DNA of 43,861 nucleotides from the NCBI GenBank assembly GCA_035548055.1, contig DASZTL010000019.1, positions 1 through 43,861 on the forward strand, in the 5' to 3' direction. This document shows positions 15,194 to 24,137 of the stretch, piece by piece (positions within the stretch are counted from its first letter, which is position 1; the number at the start of each line of letters is the position of its first letter). The notes under the pieces were generated by a model. The model was not told the DNA's origin. It did no database searches and saw only the letters and a list, made by a program, of their open reading frames with translations. The stretch comes from DASZTV01 sp035548055 (GTDB lineage: Bacteria > Actinomycetota > Actinomycetes > JAFAQI01). Position numbers and translations under genes: made by a program.

Positions 15194-16497
15194 AGCCAGT
15201 CGCCATCGTCGGCGGTGGCATCGCCGGCGCGACCGCGGCGCTGCGACTCGCCGAATCCGGCCAGCAGGTCGTGCTGTTCGAGGGCGGTGACCGCATCGGT
15301 GGCCTCGTCGTGTCGTTCGAGGTCGCCGGCACTCCGCTCGAGTGCTTCTACCACCACATCTTTCCGCACGAGTCCCACATCCGCGGGCTGATCGACGAGC
15401 TCGGGCTCACGTCGAAGCTGGACTGGCTGCCGAGCACGATGGGCGTCCTGACCGGCGGCCGGCTCTGGCCCTTCACCACGCCGCTGGACATCCTGCGGTT
15501 CGGACCGATGACTCTCCCCGAGCGTCTGCGAATGGGCATCGGCGGCCTACGCCTGCAGCAGTGGAAGGACTGGGAGAGCCTCGACCGTGTCCCCGCTCAG
15601 GAGTGGCTCACCCGAGCCACCGGGGCGGCGGCGGTGCGCGAGCTCTGGGAGCCACTGCTCCGCGCGAAGTTCGGCGCGGCAGCGCCCGAAGTGCCGGCCG
15701 CGTGGATGTGGGGCCGCTTCGCGCAGCGCCGCGGCGCACGCACCGGCAAGGGCGAAAAGCTCGGTTACCTGCGCGGCGGGTTCCGTCAAGTCTTCGACGG
15801 GCTGTCGGCAAGGCTCGCCGAACTCGGGGTCGAAGTCCGTACAAACAGCCGCGCCGCGGCGATCGTCGCAGACGGCGGCCAGGTGTCCGGTGTGCGGGCC
15901 GACGGCGGCGACGTGGAGACCGACGCCGTCCTCTACACCGGCGCGCTTCCCGGCATCAGCAAGCTCGTCCCCGACGAGTACGCCGACCCCAAGTGGGCGG
16001 GTGCACAAGGTATGGGCGTCGTGTGCTCCGTCATCGAGACGGACCGGCCGATCACCGACGTCTACTGGACCAACGTCTGCGACCCGGCCGCCGGCTTCGG
16101 CGCCATCATCGAGCAGACCAACCTGGTCCCGAGCTCGGACTACGGCGGTCGCCACGTCACCTATCTCGGCCGCTACTTCACCGCTGCCGAGGCGGACATC
16201 GCCGCGACCGACGCCGCTTCGCTGACCGACACGTGGCTGGACAACCTGGAGGCGGCATACCCGCGCTTCCACCGGTCGAGCGTGACGGCCGTGCACCCGT
16301 TCAAGACGCCGTACGCCGCTCCTCTCGTCACGCTCGGATACCGCGAACGCATCCCGTCCCTGCGGGCACCCCTTGGTGGCCTGTATGTCGCGACCACCGC
16401 GCAGATCTATCCCGCAGACCGAGGCATGAGCGAGGGCGTGCGGCTCGGCGGCGAAGCGGCAGCGGCGATCGCGGCGGACCGGCAGACCCGCGGATGA
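15190..16497 (+). CDS. FAD-dependent amine-oxidase/protoporphyrinogen-oxidase-like oxidoreductase
   Basis: 435 residues. The N-terminus AIVGGGIAGATAALRLAESGQQV (5-27) is a dinucleotide-binding GxGxxG fold followed by GGDRIGGLV, the second FAD motif. The C-terminal YPADRGMSEGVRLGGEAA is the closing FAD-contact segment seen in phytoene desaturase and amine oxidase-like enzymes. The reaction is unknown; its place between a polyprenyl-sugar synthase and a methyltransferase suggests modification of a lipid carrier or sugar (inference). It overlaps both neighbours by ATGA, a strict three-gene unit. Confidence 0.85.
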   Translation: MKPVAIVGGGIAGATAALRLAESGQQVVLFEGGDRIGGLVVSFEVAGTPLECFYHHIFPHESHIRGLIDELGLTSKLDWLPSTMGVLTGGRLWPFTTPLDILRFGPMTLPERLRMGIGGLRLQQWKDWESLDRVPAQEWLTRATGAAAVRELWEPLLRAKFGAAAPEVPAAWMWGRFAQRRGARTGKGEKLGYLRGGFRQVFDGLSARLAELGVEVRTNSRAAAIVADGGQVSGVRADGGDVETDAVLYTGALPGISKLVPDEYADPKWAGAQGMGVVCSVIETDRPITDVYWTNVCDPAAGFGAIIEQTNLVPSSDYGGRHVTYLGRYFTAAEADIAATDAASLTDTWLDNLEAAYPRFHRSSVTAVHPFKTPYAAPLVTLGYRERIPSLRAPLGGLYVATTAQIYPADRGMSEGVRLGGEAAAAIAADRQTRG

Positions 16498-17420
16498 GCG
16501 GTTGGCAATGCCCGGTCTGCCGCGGCACCAGCAGCCGACTGCTGTGGCGGGTCGGCGGCGACGCAACCGAGAACGGCGTCGATCCGCACTTGTTCCGGCC
16601 GAGCGCTGACCGCTACGGCGAGACGGTCGGCACCGTGCTGCGCTGCCTCGACTGCGGGCACGGGTCACTTGCCGAGACGCCGACCGACGAAACACTCGCG
16701 GCTGCCTACGGCGACGCCGCCGACCCCGTGTCCATCAACGAGGAGGACGGCCAGGTCGAGACCGCCCGGCGCTCACTCGAGCGGATCGAGCGCTTCGTCT
16801 CGCCGGGCCGGCTCGTCGACCTCGGTTGCTGGACCGGCTCGTTCGTCGCCGCGGCCGCGGACCGCGGATGGACCGCGAGCGGGGTGGAGCCGTCGGCGTG
16901 GGCGGTCCAGCGGGCCCACGAGCGGGGGCTGGACGTGCGGGTCGGCGATCTGGCGAACTCGGGGGTCGCCGAGGGCAGCATTCGCTGCGTCGTGATGTGC
17001 GACGTCATCGAGCATCTGCTCGACGTGTCAGCAGCAATCGAGACGGCAGCTGCGATGCTCGAACCCGGCGGGGCGCTGTACCTGACCACGCCCGACGCGG
17101 GTGGGCGACTCGCGCGCCTGATGGGCAGCCGGTGGTGGTCGATCCTGCCCATGCACGTGCAGTACTTCACCCGGGCCTCGATGCGTCGCCTGCTCGAACG
17201 CCACGGCCTCCACGTGGTGGAAACGGCGAGCCACCCGAAGGTGTTCACGGCGACCTACTACGCCGAGCGTCTCGGCGGGTACTCACCGGCGCTGGCCCGA
17301 GCATCGGTCGGGCTGACGCGAGGGGCAGGCTTCGCGAACCGGCTCGTATCGCCCGACTTCCACGACCGCATGCAGGTCATCGCACTCAAAACCCGCCTGA
17401 ACCACTCCCCGAACAAGTGA
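16494..17420 (+). CDS. Class I SAM methyltransferase with N-terminal zinc-binding motif
   Basis: 308 residues. An N-terminal CPVC (about 6-9) and CLDC (about 52-55) form a probable zinc ribbon. Then come LVDLGCWTGSFVAAAADRGW (SAM loop), VEPS, MCDVIEHLLD and LYLTTPDAGG, as in methyltransferases of surface-glycan clusters (Methyltransf_23). The substrate is unknown. It is the last of the ATGA-coupled trio. The next gene begins 78 bp on with its own ribosome site. Confidence 0.85.
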   Translation: MSGWQCPVCRGTSSRLLWRVGGDATENGVDPHLFRPSADRYGETVGTVLRCLDCGHGSLAETPTDETLAAAYGDAADPVSINEEDGQVETARRSLERIERFVSPGRLVDLGCWTGSFVAAAADRGWTASGVEPSAWAVQRAHERGLDVRVGDLANSGVAEGSIRCVVMCDVIEHLLDVSAAIETAAAMLEPGGALYLTTPDAGGRLARLMGSRWWSILPMHVQYFTRASMRRLLERHGLHVVETASHPKVFTATYYAERLGGYSPALARASVGLTRGAGFANRLVSPDFHDRMQVIALKTRLNHSPNK

Positions 17421-17498
17421 TCCGAATCCCGCACCCCGTATCGACGTCTATCGTTGAATGGGGCGAGCAGGAACGGTCACGTTGGCATGAGGAGACGA

Positions 17499-17945
17499 AT
17501 GGCGAAGCGGGGCGCTCGGAGCGACTGGCAGCTCGATTTGAGGCCTGCATCCAGCGCGCCCCGAACGCCCGACGCCCCGCCGAACGGCAACGGCAACAGC
17601 AACGGCAAGAGCAACGGCAACGGAGTGGGCGCGGCGGCCACGTGGGCCAGCGCCGATGTGGGCGGCAGCGTCGGCAGGACGCTCGCGGAGCTGCGCGCCA
17701 ATGACGAAGCGATGCTCGGCGCACTGGCCGACATTCGGGCCACTCTGGAGAGCATGAGTTCCGGGATCGAGGAACTCGCCGCGCGGGTGGCATCGGTCGA
17801 GACGAAGCTGGCCAGCCAGGCAGCCCGCCCAGCCCGTCCGGTGCGGGAGACGTCTCGGACGCTGCGGGAATCCTCGACCGGCACCATCGACCGGCGAGCG
17901 CGCCGGGGAAGCCTGCGCATCACCGAAGGCGACACGCCCGACTAG
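17499..17945 (+). CDS. Hypothetical protein with a predicted coiled coil
   Basis: 148 residues from ATG 17499, chosen because GAGGAGA lies just upstream; ATGs at 17454 and 17487 also exist. The N-terminus is basic. A low-complexity Asn/Gly stretch (about 30-42) follows, then a helix (about 57-107: GRTLAELRANDEAMLGALADIRATLESM...IEELAARVASVETKLA) with heptad-like spacing, and an Arg/Thr-rich tail. There is no signal peptide. Homology is not recognised. The stop TAG overlaps the stop of the convergent GT2 gene. Coding is supported by the ribosome site and frame, not by a known family. Confidence 0.5.
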   Translation: MAKRGARSDWQLDLRPASSAPRTPDAPPNGNGNSNGKSNGNGVGAAATWASADVGGSVGRTLAELRANDEAMLGALADIRATLESMSSGIEELAARVASVETKLASQAARPARPVRETSRTLRESSTGTIDRRARRGSLRITEGDTPD

Positions 17946-18814
17946 GTTTCCGACTCCGACCAGGCCGACCGGTAGCCCGACCGCCACGCCATCTGACAGA
18001 GCAGGCCGACGACGGCAGTGTCCCAGTCGCCGCGCCGCGACGTCTTCATCTCGACCGCAAAGTCGTGGAGTTGTGACCGCCACCACTGCAGCGGCGGGGC
18101 GGGCGGCTCGGCGACTAATCCGATCTCAGCGAAGCTCTTTGCGAGCGTAGGCTTCGCCGCCCCATAGCGGTACCACTGCCGCATCACCTCGCGGATCGTT
18201 GACCGTGGCACCCAGTCGACGGCCGCACCCGGGGCGTACTCAACCCGGCCAAGACCCACACGCTGCACACGCCAACAGAAGTCGAGATCGCCGCCACTGC
18301 GCAACGAGCGGAAGCCGTCGACCGCCTCGAGCACGGACCGGTGCGTCACGATGTTGGCCGTGGGTAAGAAGGGCATCGTCGGATGCCCGAGACCGTGCTC
18401 TGCCATGAGCGGCTGATAGCGCTGGACGTAGCGCTCCGCCGCCGTGTGCGCAGTGGTGACGACAACGTCCCCACCGGCGATCGCGACGCCCGGCAGGTCG
18501 ACGGCTCGAATCAATCCGTCCAGCCAGCCGGGCCTCGGCCGGCAACGGCTGTCGAGCAGGACGATCGTGGTCGCGTCGGAGCGGCGCCAGCCGTGGTTGC
18601 GCGCGGCATAGGGACCCCGCGGTTCCGGATGGCGGAGTACGTCGACCGGGAACGCGGCGGCGACGTCGGCGGTCGCGTCAGACGAGGCGTCGTCAACCAC
18701 GATCACGTCGGCACGATCGCGGGTCTCCGCCAGCGTGCTCTCCAGGCACCGCTCAAGCAACCCTGCGGCGTTGCGCACGGGGATGACGACGCAAGGGCGA
18801 TCGGACGCCGTCAT
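17942..18814 (-). CDS. GT2 family glycosyltransferase
   Basis: 290 residues. CVVIPVRNAAGLLERCLES (7-25), VIVVDDASSDAT and VLLDSRCRPRPGWL (the DxD-like metal site, here DSR) are GT-A features. NIVTHRSVLEAVDGFRSLRSGGDLDFCWRV supplies the acidic catalytic region. The C-terminus ends in a helical stretch without clear membrane spans. It probably adds one sugar of the surface glycan in the cytoplasm. The ATG at 18814 overlaps the stop of the upstream GT4 gene (TGATG), so the two are coupled. Confidence 0.85.
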   Translation of the reverse strand: MTASDRPCVVIPVRNAAGLLERCLESTLAETRDRADVIVVDDASSDATADVAAAFPVDVLRHPEPRGPYAARNHGWRRSDATTIVLLDSRCRPRPGWLDGLIRAVDLPGVAIAGGDVVVTTAHTAAERYVQRYQPLMAEHGLGHPTMPFLPTANIVTHRSVLEAVDGFRSLRSGGDLDFCWRVQRVGLGRVEYAPGAAVDWVPRSTIREVMRQWYRYGAAKPTLAKSFAEIGLVAEPPAPPLQWWRSQLHDFAVEMKTSRRGDWDTAVVGLLCQMAWRSGYRSAWSESET

Positions 18815-20019
18815 CAACGACCGCCAGCCACCCGGCCAACGGTGGACATCACCACGTCGTACAAGCCTTCGCCGACCGTCCCCCATGAGAACCGCCGCGC
18901 CACCTCAGGTCCGCGCGTCGAGAGCCCCTCCGCCAGGTCGTCGTCCTCGAGCACGGCCACGATCGCGGCGGAGAGTCCGTCTACATCGTCGTGTATCAGT
19001 GCGTCCTTCCCCGCAACGAGGCCCAGGCCGGCGAGACCGGTCGACGTTCCGACCAAGGGACGAGCGCTCGCCAGCGCCTCGAGCGCCTTGAGGCGCGTCC
19101 CCGATCCGTGCCGAAGCGGCACCACGGCCATCCGCGCGTCGCGAAGGTAGGGCACCACCGACTCCACATCCGGGTGAAGACTCACCCCGAGGTTGTGATC
19201 AACCAGCGCACAGACCCGGTCGACAGGTGCACGTCCAACGATGACCAGCCTTGCGTCCTGGCGGTCGCGCACCCGCGGCCACACGTCTCGACAGAACCAC
19301 TCGAGACCGTCCACGTTGGGCAAATAGTTCAAGGACCCGGTGAACAACACCGTCGATGAGCCGGCCAGCGGAAAGGGGGTGAACTGGTCGACATCCACAC
19401 CATTCGGTACGACCTCGGTGGGTCCCGGCAGCATGGCCGCATCGTCCTCGCTCACCGTAATTACGGAGTCGAATCCGTCCAGCACAGCCTCCTCGCGCCG
19501 ACGCGATGCGCCGAACTCTCGACGCAGCACCCAGAGGTGTCGCCGGCTCCGCGCGACGTCGAAGGCCTGAGCTGCGGTCGCGGACGGGAGATTGTGGAGC
19601 GTCAACAGCCACGCCTCGCCAGCGCGTCGAAGATCGAGCAGCGGCGACAGCCCCAGATGCTCGACCAGGATTGCGTCGTAGCGCCCACGTCTCGACAAGG
19701 CTTCAGCGACGAGGCGCCGGGCGGGTCCCGTCGCCCGGCATTCGCTCGGGCCCCCCGGGAGCGTGGCGTCGGCAGCCGTAACCAGTCGACGACCGATCTC
19801 ACCGAACCGGATCTGCCGTTCTGGACGCGGAATCGTCGTCAGGTGCCGCACGGCGCCACGAACCTCCGCATCCGGCGCTTCGCCGGAGACGAGCAGATCC
19901 ACGGTGGCTCGACGCGCCAGCTGCCCAATCAGGTGCGACTGCCGGATCGCGCCACCTCCGCCACGGTCGCGATCCGGTGTCTCGGCGGTCACCCAGAGCA
20001 CCTCGAGCGGTCGGGACAC
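18814..20019 (-). CDS. GT4 family glycosyltransferase
   Basis: 401 residues, GT-B fold. The N-terminal domain begins LEVLWVTAETPDRDRGGGGAIR (glycine-rich acceptor loop). The C-terminal domain has VVPNGVDVDQFTP, VLFTGSLNYLPN, LVIVGRAP and HGSGTRLKALEALASARPLVGT, with donor-binding Glu in a shortened form of the usual EX7E. It transfers a sugar from an NDP donor with retention, by family rule; the sugar is unknown. The GTG at 20019 is used. The promoter lies in the 61-bp divergent gap shared with the next GT4 gene; no convincing -10 is seen. Confidence 0.85.
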   Translation of the reverse strand: MSRPLEVLWVTAETPDRDRGGGGAIRQSHLIGQLARRATVDLLVSGEAPDAEVRGAVRHLTTIPRPERQIRFGEIGRRLVTAADATLPGGPSECRATGPARRLVAEALSRRGRYDAILVEHLGLSPLLDLRRAGEAWLLTLHNLPSATAAQAFDVARSRRHLWVLRREFGASRRREEAVLDGFDSVITVSEDDAAMLPGPTEVVPNGVDVDQFTPFPLAGSSTVLFTGSLNYLPNVDGLEWFCRDVWPRVRDRQDARLVIVGRAPVDRVCALVDHNLGVSLHPDVESVVPYLRDARMAVVPLRHGSGTRLKALEALASARPLVGTSTGLAGLGLVAGKDALIHDDVDGLSAAIVAVLEDDDLAEGLSTRGPEVARRFSWGTVGEGLYDVVMSTVGRVAGGR

Positions 20020-20080
20020 AACGTCAAGCCTGTCATGCCGTCGGCGATCCGGGAGTCAGGGATCGTGGCAGGATCCCTGG

Positions 20081-21166
20081 GTGACCATCGCGCTCGCCAT
20101 CGACGCCAGCGCGCTCAGCGAAGGGTCCGAGTACCGCGGCATCGGGACGTACTTGCGCAACGTGATGAGCGGGCTCGCCGCCGATGACCGGATCAACGTG
20201 TCAGCAATGGCGACGAGAGCAATCCCGCTTCCGGCCGGTGTCGCGCGCCTCCCGTTGGGGCCGCCTGGACCGCCACGGGTACGGGTGGTCCGGCATGACC
20301 TGCGACTGCCGGGCCTGATCAAGCGCAGTGGCTGCGATGTCTTCCACAGTCCCGCATTGCTGCCACCCCGTCGCAGCCCGGTGCCATGGGTCCAGACGCT
20401 GCACGACCTGACCCCTCTCGTGTTCTCTCACCCCGCCTTGGCCCGAGAACGGAAGCGGTGGCTTTCACTCGGCCCTCGGTTGCGCAACGCCGCGGCAGTA
20501 ATTTGTGATTCGCACTCGTCCGCCCGTCAGGGCGTCGAGCTGCTCGGGCTCAACCCAGCACGGGTACACGTTGCACACCTGGGCGTGGGCGCCGAGTTCA
20601 CTCCCGGGCCGCCGGCCCCGGACGCTACGACGCCCTACCTGCTGATGGTGGCGACGTGGGGGCCGCACAAGGGCTTCCGGCAGGCAGTCGCCGCGCTCGA
20701 CGCGGTTGCGGAGAGCGGGTACCCGCATCAACTGCTGATCGCCGGCTACCAGACCGACACGAGTCGGGCGCGAATCGTCGAGGAGATCGCGCGGTCTCAG
20801 TTCCGAGATCGCATCCAGGTGCAGGACTTCGTCTCCGACCTTGCCGCCCTGTATCGCGGTGCCGATGTGACGCTCGTGCCGAGTCAGGCCGAGGGCTTCG
20901 GACTGCCGGCGTTGGAGTCGATGGCGTGCGGCACTCCAGTGATCGCGGCTGACGCCACGTCGCTCCCCGAGGTCGTGGGGGACGCGGGAGTGCTGGTGGA
21001 GCCCGGAAACGACCGGGCGTGGGCAGGCGCGGTGCTGAATCTGCTCCGTGACGCGCCGCGGCATCGTGACCTCGGCAGCCGCTCGGTCGAACGGGCAAGC
21101 CAGTTCACCTGGGCGAGGACCGCCCATCAATACGCCGAGGTCATCAGCTCCTTAGCATCGACGTAG
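20081..21166 (+). CDS. GT4 family glycosyltransferase
   Basis: 361 residues from GTG 20081, with AGGAT 8 nt upstream. The motifs EYRGIGTYLRNV (acceptor loop), HSPALLPP, VHVAHLGVGAEF, PYLLMVATWGPHKGF and EGFGLPALESMACGTPVIA (complete EX7E) are of the mannosyltransferase WbdA/PimB-like GT4 branch. Two similar enzymes lie at 25812 and 26864. The last 40 bp overlap the convergent polymerase gene. An upstream in-frame extension to 19763 has no support and covers the divergent gene. Confidence 0.85.
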   Translation: MTIALAIDASALSEGSEYRGIGTYLRNVMSGLAADDRINVSAMATRAIPLPAGVARLPLGPPGPPRVRVVRHDLRLPGLIKRSGCDVFHSPALLPPRRSPVPWVQTLHDLTPLVFSHPALARERKRWLSLGPRLRNAAAVICDSHSSARQGVELLGLNPARVHVAHLGVGAEFTPGPPAPDATTPYLLMVATWGPHKGFRQAVAALDAVAESGYPHQLLIAGYQTDTSRARIVEEIARSQFRDRIQVQDFVSDLAALYRGADVTLVPSQAEGFGLPALESMACGTPVIAADATSLPEVVGDAGVLVEPGNDRAWAGAVLNLLRDAPRHRDLGSRSVERASQFTWARTAHQYAEVISSLAST

Positions 21167-22674
21167 TCGGGCTCTTCAGGCTCAGCCCGATCCGAAAGCG
21201 CTACGCCGGCGAGCACCCAGAACGCGAGCGATGTCGTCAGGTCATACCAGGTCTGCAAGAACAGCCCAGCGACCGCAAGCCCCGATCCGGCAAGCCAGAG
21301 CCCCCCCGCGAGGCTCGCTGCGGCACCGATCTCCTGCGCGCGCTCACGTAATCGCCGGAGAAGCATCAACAATGCGGCCACGAACAATACTGCGGGCACC
21401 ATCCCGATCTCGTTCGCCGTCTCGATGTAGGAGTTGTCCGACGTGATGGAAGTCGATACCCCGAACCTGGTGCCGGTCGAGGTGTTGGCGCCGAGACCTC
21501 TCCCGAGTGGCGTCCGCAGTGCCGCAGCGAATGCGGCCGGGGTCGTCTCCACATGCTCCTGGGACGAGTCGTCCCGGTGGACTGGGTTGAACAATCCTTC
21601 AAAGCGCCCCACGGTTGCAGAATGGCCGGCGACGGGTAGGAGCAAGGCCAGCGCGATGCCCAGCACCACGAAGAGGCGCAGCCGTTGCCGGGAGGCGCGA
21701 CTCGCCTGGAAGGCAGCGACGAGCAGGACCGCGACCCCTGCGCCCACGACCGCGCTGCGGGTGACGGTGAGAAAGATCGTGTAGAGCGACGCGCCGCCAA
21801 CGACCGCGGCGAGCTGCCACATCCGGCGACCGCCAATGCGCTCCAACGCCAGGCCGAACGGGATCAGCATGAAGAAACCAAGTGTCAACGGGTTGTTGAA
21901 CAGGCTTCCAACGCGCGTGTAGTTGAAGGCGTTGTCGCCGGACGCCAACAGCACGTACGTGGGATCGGGGAACGGACTGTCGAAAAGGTCGGCCTTGAAC
22001 GCCGGAAGACCGATGGTGTTGACCAGGAAATCGTTGAACCCATTTGCGTCGATCGACTCCCACAAAGCGAACCCGGTGAGGATCAGCGTGATCACTGCGA
22101 CGATGACAAACAGGCGACTCATCACCGCTGCACTGAAGCTCAGGCGGCGAGCACAGAAGAAGACGACAACTGCCAACGCCAACAGTCGCCACGCATTGAC
22201 CCTGCCACTCCACGGCACGCCACCGAGCGCACCCGGTGCGGCGAGTGGGAGGAACAGGTACACCGACGCGATGCCGACGTACAGCACGACCAGCCAGTCC
22301 AAGGCGTCGAAGCGGCGGCGAAGCGCGCCGCTGCGTAGCACCGCGATCGCCAATCCGATCGCCCAGAGCTCCTTGAGGTAGCCGACATTTCTCGCCAACG
22401 AACCGGGCACCCCGAGGTGATACAGGTAGGAAAGCACCGTCGTCTGAATCGGCACCCAGGCGACGAGGCCGATGACCGAGAACGCCGGCCGGGAAGCCGA
22501 GAGCCCGACGAATCCCACGACGAAGAGCGTTGCCAGCAACAGTTCGGCGGTCACCGGGCCGCCGGCGCTGAACAAGAACGCCCCAAGAACCGCGGATCCG
22601 GTCACGAGGATGGGCGCGGCGCGCTGCACCGTGGGCGGACGAACAGCGAGCGCAGACGCCGCCGTGAACCGCAC
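21127..22674 (-). CDS. O-antigen polymerase/ligase-like membrane protein (Wzy-like)
   Basis: 515 residues with about 11-12 membrane segments and a large external loop (about 360-420: GRFEGLFNPVHRDDSSQEHVETTPAAFAAALRTPLGRGLGANT) containing the Wzy_C signature region. The family (O-antigen ligase / polymerase, GT-C fold) joins lipid-linked oligosaccharides on the outer face of the membrane. It sits beside the chain-length regulator/kinase gene, which fits a Wzy polymerase. GTG 22674 is preceded by TACACT at 6 nt, a leaderless start. Its end overlaps the GT4 gene by 40 bp. Confidence 0.8.
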   Translation of the reverse strand: MRFTAASALAVRPPTVQRAAPILVTGSAVLGAFLFSAGGPVTAELLLATLFVVGFVGLSASRPAFSVIGLVAWVPIQTTVLSYLYHLGVPGSLARNVGYLKELWAIGLAIAVLRSGALRRRFDALDWLVVLYVGIASVYLFLPLAAPGALGGVPWSGRVNAWRLLALAVVVFFCARRLSFSAAVMSRLFVIVAVITLILTGFALWESIDANGFNDFLVNTIGLPAFKADLFDSPFPDPTYVLLASGDNAFNYTRVGSLFNNPLTLGFFMLIPFGLALERIGGRRMWQLAAVVGGASLYTIFLTVTRSAVVGAGVAVLLVAAFQASRASRQRLRLFVVLGIALALLLPVAGHSATVGRFEGLFNPVHRDDSSQEHVETTPAAFAAALRTPLGRGLGANTSTGTRFGVSTSITSDNSYIETANEIGMVPAVLFVAALLMLLRRLRERAQEIGAAASLAGGLWLAGSGLAVAGLFLQTWYDLTTSLAFWVLAGVALSDRAEPEEPDYVDAKELMTSAY

Positions 22675-22680
22675 CGATAG

Positions 22681-22686
22681 AGTGTA
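22681..22686 (-). promoter_or_regulatory. Candidate -10 TACACT, leaderless wzy-like gene
   Basis: TACACT on the minus strand ends 6 nt before GTG 22674, in a 51-bp divergent promoter region shared with the Wzz-kinase gene. Confidence 0.5.
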
Positions 22687-22713
22687 GAGCCGACCGGACC
22701 CGCGTGGAGCCGT

Positions 22714-22719
22714 TAGCCT
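22714..22719 (+). promoter_or_regulatory. Candidate -10 TAGCCT, leaderless Wzz-kinase gene
   Basis: TAGCCT ends 6 nt before GTG 22726, with no Shine-Dalgarno. The same hexamer at the same place serves rmlB, and one nt further it serves the GT2-GT4 gene. Confidence 0.5.
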
Positions 22720-22725
22720 CGTGCC

Positions 22726-24099
22726 GTGGACCTCGTTCAGTTCCTCGCGATGCTGCGACGCAGGCTCGCGCTGATTCTCATCTGCCTCATCGCCGGGGTT
22801 GCCGGGGGCGCGTTCTTCGCGGCGAACGCGCAGCCGGTCTACCTCGCCCAGTCGCGAGCGTTCCTCCGGATCCCCGGCACGCAGGGACTCGGCCAGCAGA
22901 TCGGCGCCTTCCAGCTGATCGCCCAGGTCATCAACACCTACGCGAGCATTGCGACCTCGCGTGCCAACGCGGAACGCATCATCACCTCACTGGGACTGGA
23001 CGAGTCGCCGGCAGACGTCGCCGGGCATCTGAACGCCGTAGTCGAGAAGCAGACGACGATCATCGATATCTTCGCGTCGGCCTCCACCGCGGCGGAGGCG
23101 CAACAGCTCTCGAACGCTGCGCTCCGGGCGCTCACCGCGGAGGTCGACCAACTAGGCGAGGGCCAGATCGGTGCGGTGACCGTGCGGACGCTGGACACCG
23201 CTCCGCTCCCGACGGCGCCATCCTCGCCCGACAAGCCGCTGGACATCACCGTCGGTGCCCTGCTCGGTCTGGTCGTCGGCCTCGCAGCTTCTGGCATCCT
23301 CGAGGCACTCGACCGGACAGTGAAGACGAGCACGCACGGCGACGTGCTGTTCGGCGCGCCGATGCTCGGCGTTGTCCCCCGCCGCCGCGGAAACATGCTG
23401 GTGGTGCGGCGCGGCGTCGACAACTCCGACGTCGAGCCGTACAAGGCTCTGCGGACCGCGGTTCGCTTCGCGAATCCGGACAATCCAGTCCGCACCATTC
23501 TCGTCACGAGCGTCAACTCCGATGACGGCAAGACCACGACCGCGGCCAACCTCGCCGTTGCGATCGCGCTGTCTGGCGTGCGCGTCGTGGTGGTGGATGC
23601 CGATCTGCGGCGCGCGCAACTGGCCAAGGCGTTCGGGCTCGACTCGCAGGTCGGTCTGACCTCGCTCTTTCTCGGGGAAGCGCCACTGAACGATGCCCTC
23701 CAAGAGTGGGACCGCGACATCAGCGTGCTGGCGAGCGGACCGCTCCCGCCGAACCCGTCCGAAATCGTCGGGTCTCAGCTGTTCAACCAGATCCTGACCT
23801 CGCTGGCCGGCATCGCGGATGTCGTCGTCATCGATGCACCGCCCGTGCTGCCGGTTACGGATGCCGTCGCGATCGCCTCGCAGGTCGATGGCGTGCTCAT
23901 CGTCGCCCGCCACGGCAAGACACTGCGCAACGGCGCCAGCGAGACCCGACGGCGGCTCGACGGCGTCGGAGCCAACGTCATTGGCTACGTCCTCAACGCC
24001 GTGCCCGCCCGCGATGCACAGTCGTACTACGCGGACTACACGCACAATACGGCGCCCCGGTCGCCAGCTCCCACCGGTCACCAGCTCACCAACCACTGA
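22726..24099 (+). CDS. Wzz-type co-polymerase fused to BY-kinase
   Basis: 457 residues. There are two membrane segments (about 14-34 and 176-194) around an external Wzz domain, then a cytoplasmic bacterial tyrosine kinase: Walker A SVNSDDGKTTTA with K269, Walker A' VVVDADLRR (D291, D293), Walker B VVVIDAPP (D370). The C-terminus has a small Tyr cluster SYYADY (Y434, Y435, Y438) for autophosphorylation. Such proteins set polymer length and activity with a Wzy polymerase, which is the divergent neighbour. Usual Walker A loops read PGEGKST-like; here it is NSDDGKTTT. Confidence 0.88.
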   Translation: MDLVQFLAMLRRRLALILICLIAGVAGGAFFAANAQPVYLAQSRAFLRIPGTQGLGQQIGAFQLIAQVINTYASIATSRANAERIITSLGLDESPADVAGHLNAVVEKQTTIIDIFASASTAAEAQQLSNAALRALTAEVDQLGEGQIGAVTVRTLDTAPLPTAPSSPDKPLDITVGALLGLVVGLAASGILEALDRTVKTSTHGDVLFGAPMLGVVPRRRGNMLVVRRGVDNSDVEPYKALRTAVRFANPDNPVRTILVTSVNSDDGKTTTAANLAVAIALSGVRVVVVDADLRRAQLAKAFGLDSQVGLTSLFLGEAPLNDALQEWDRDISVLASGPLPPNPSEIVGSQLFNQILTSLAGIADVVVIDAPPVLPVTDAVAIASQVDGVLIVARHGKTLRNGASETRRRLDGVGANVIGYVLNAVPARDAQSYYADYTHNTAPRSPAPTGHQLTNH

Positions 24100-24137
24100 C
24101 CAACCACCGTGGGCGCGGCATTGAAGCGGACAGCGTC

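Noticed and set aside
17569..17630. AAC/GGC-rich stretch as a non-coding repeat
   Set aside because: It is in frame as an Asn/Gly linker of the hypothetical protein; a similar Asn/Gly linker occurs in the DUF4388 protein.
19763..20080. N-terminal extension of the GT4 at 20081
   Set aside because: It is antisense to the divergent GT4 gene and rich in Arg/Ser with no GT motif.
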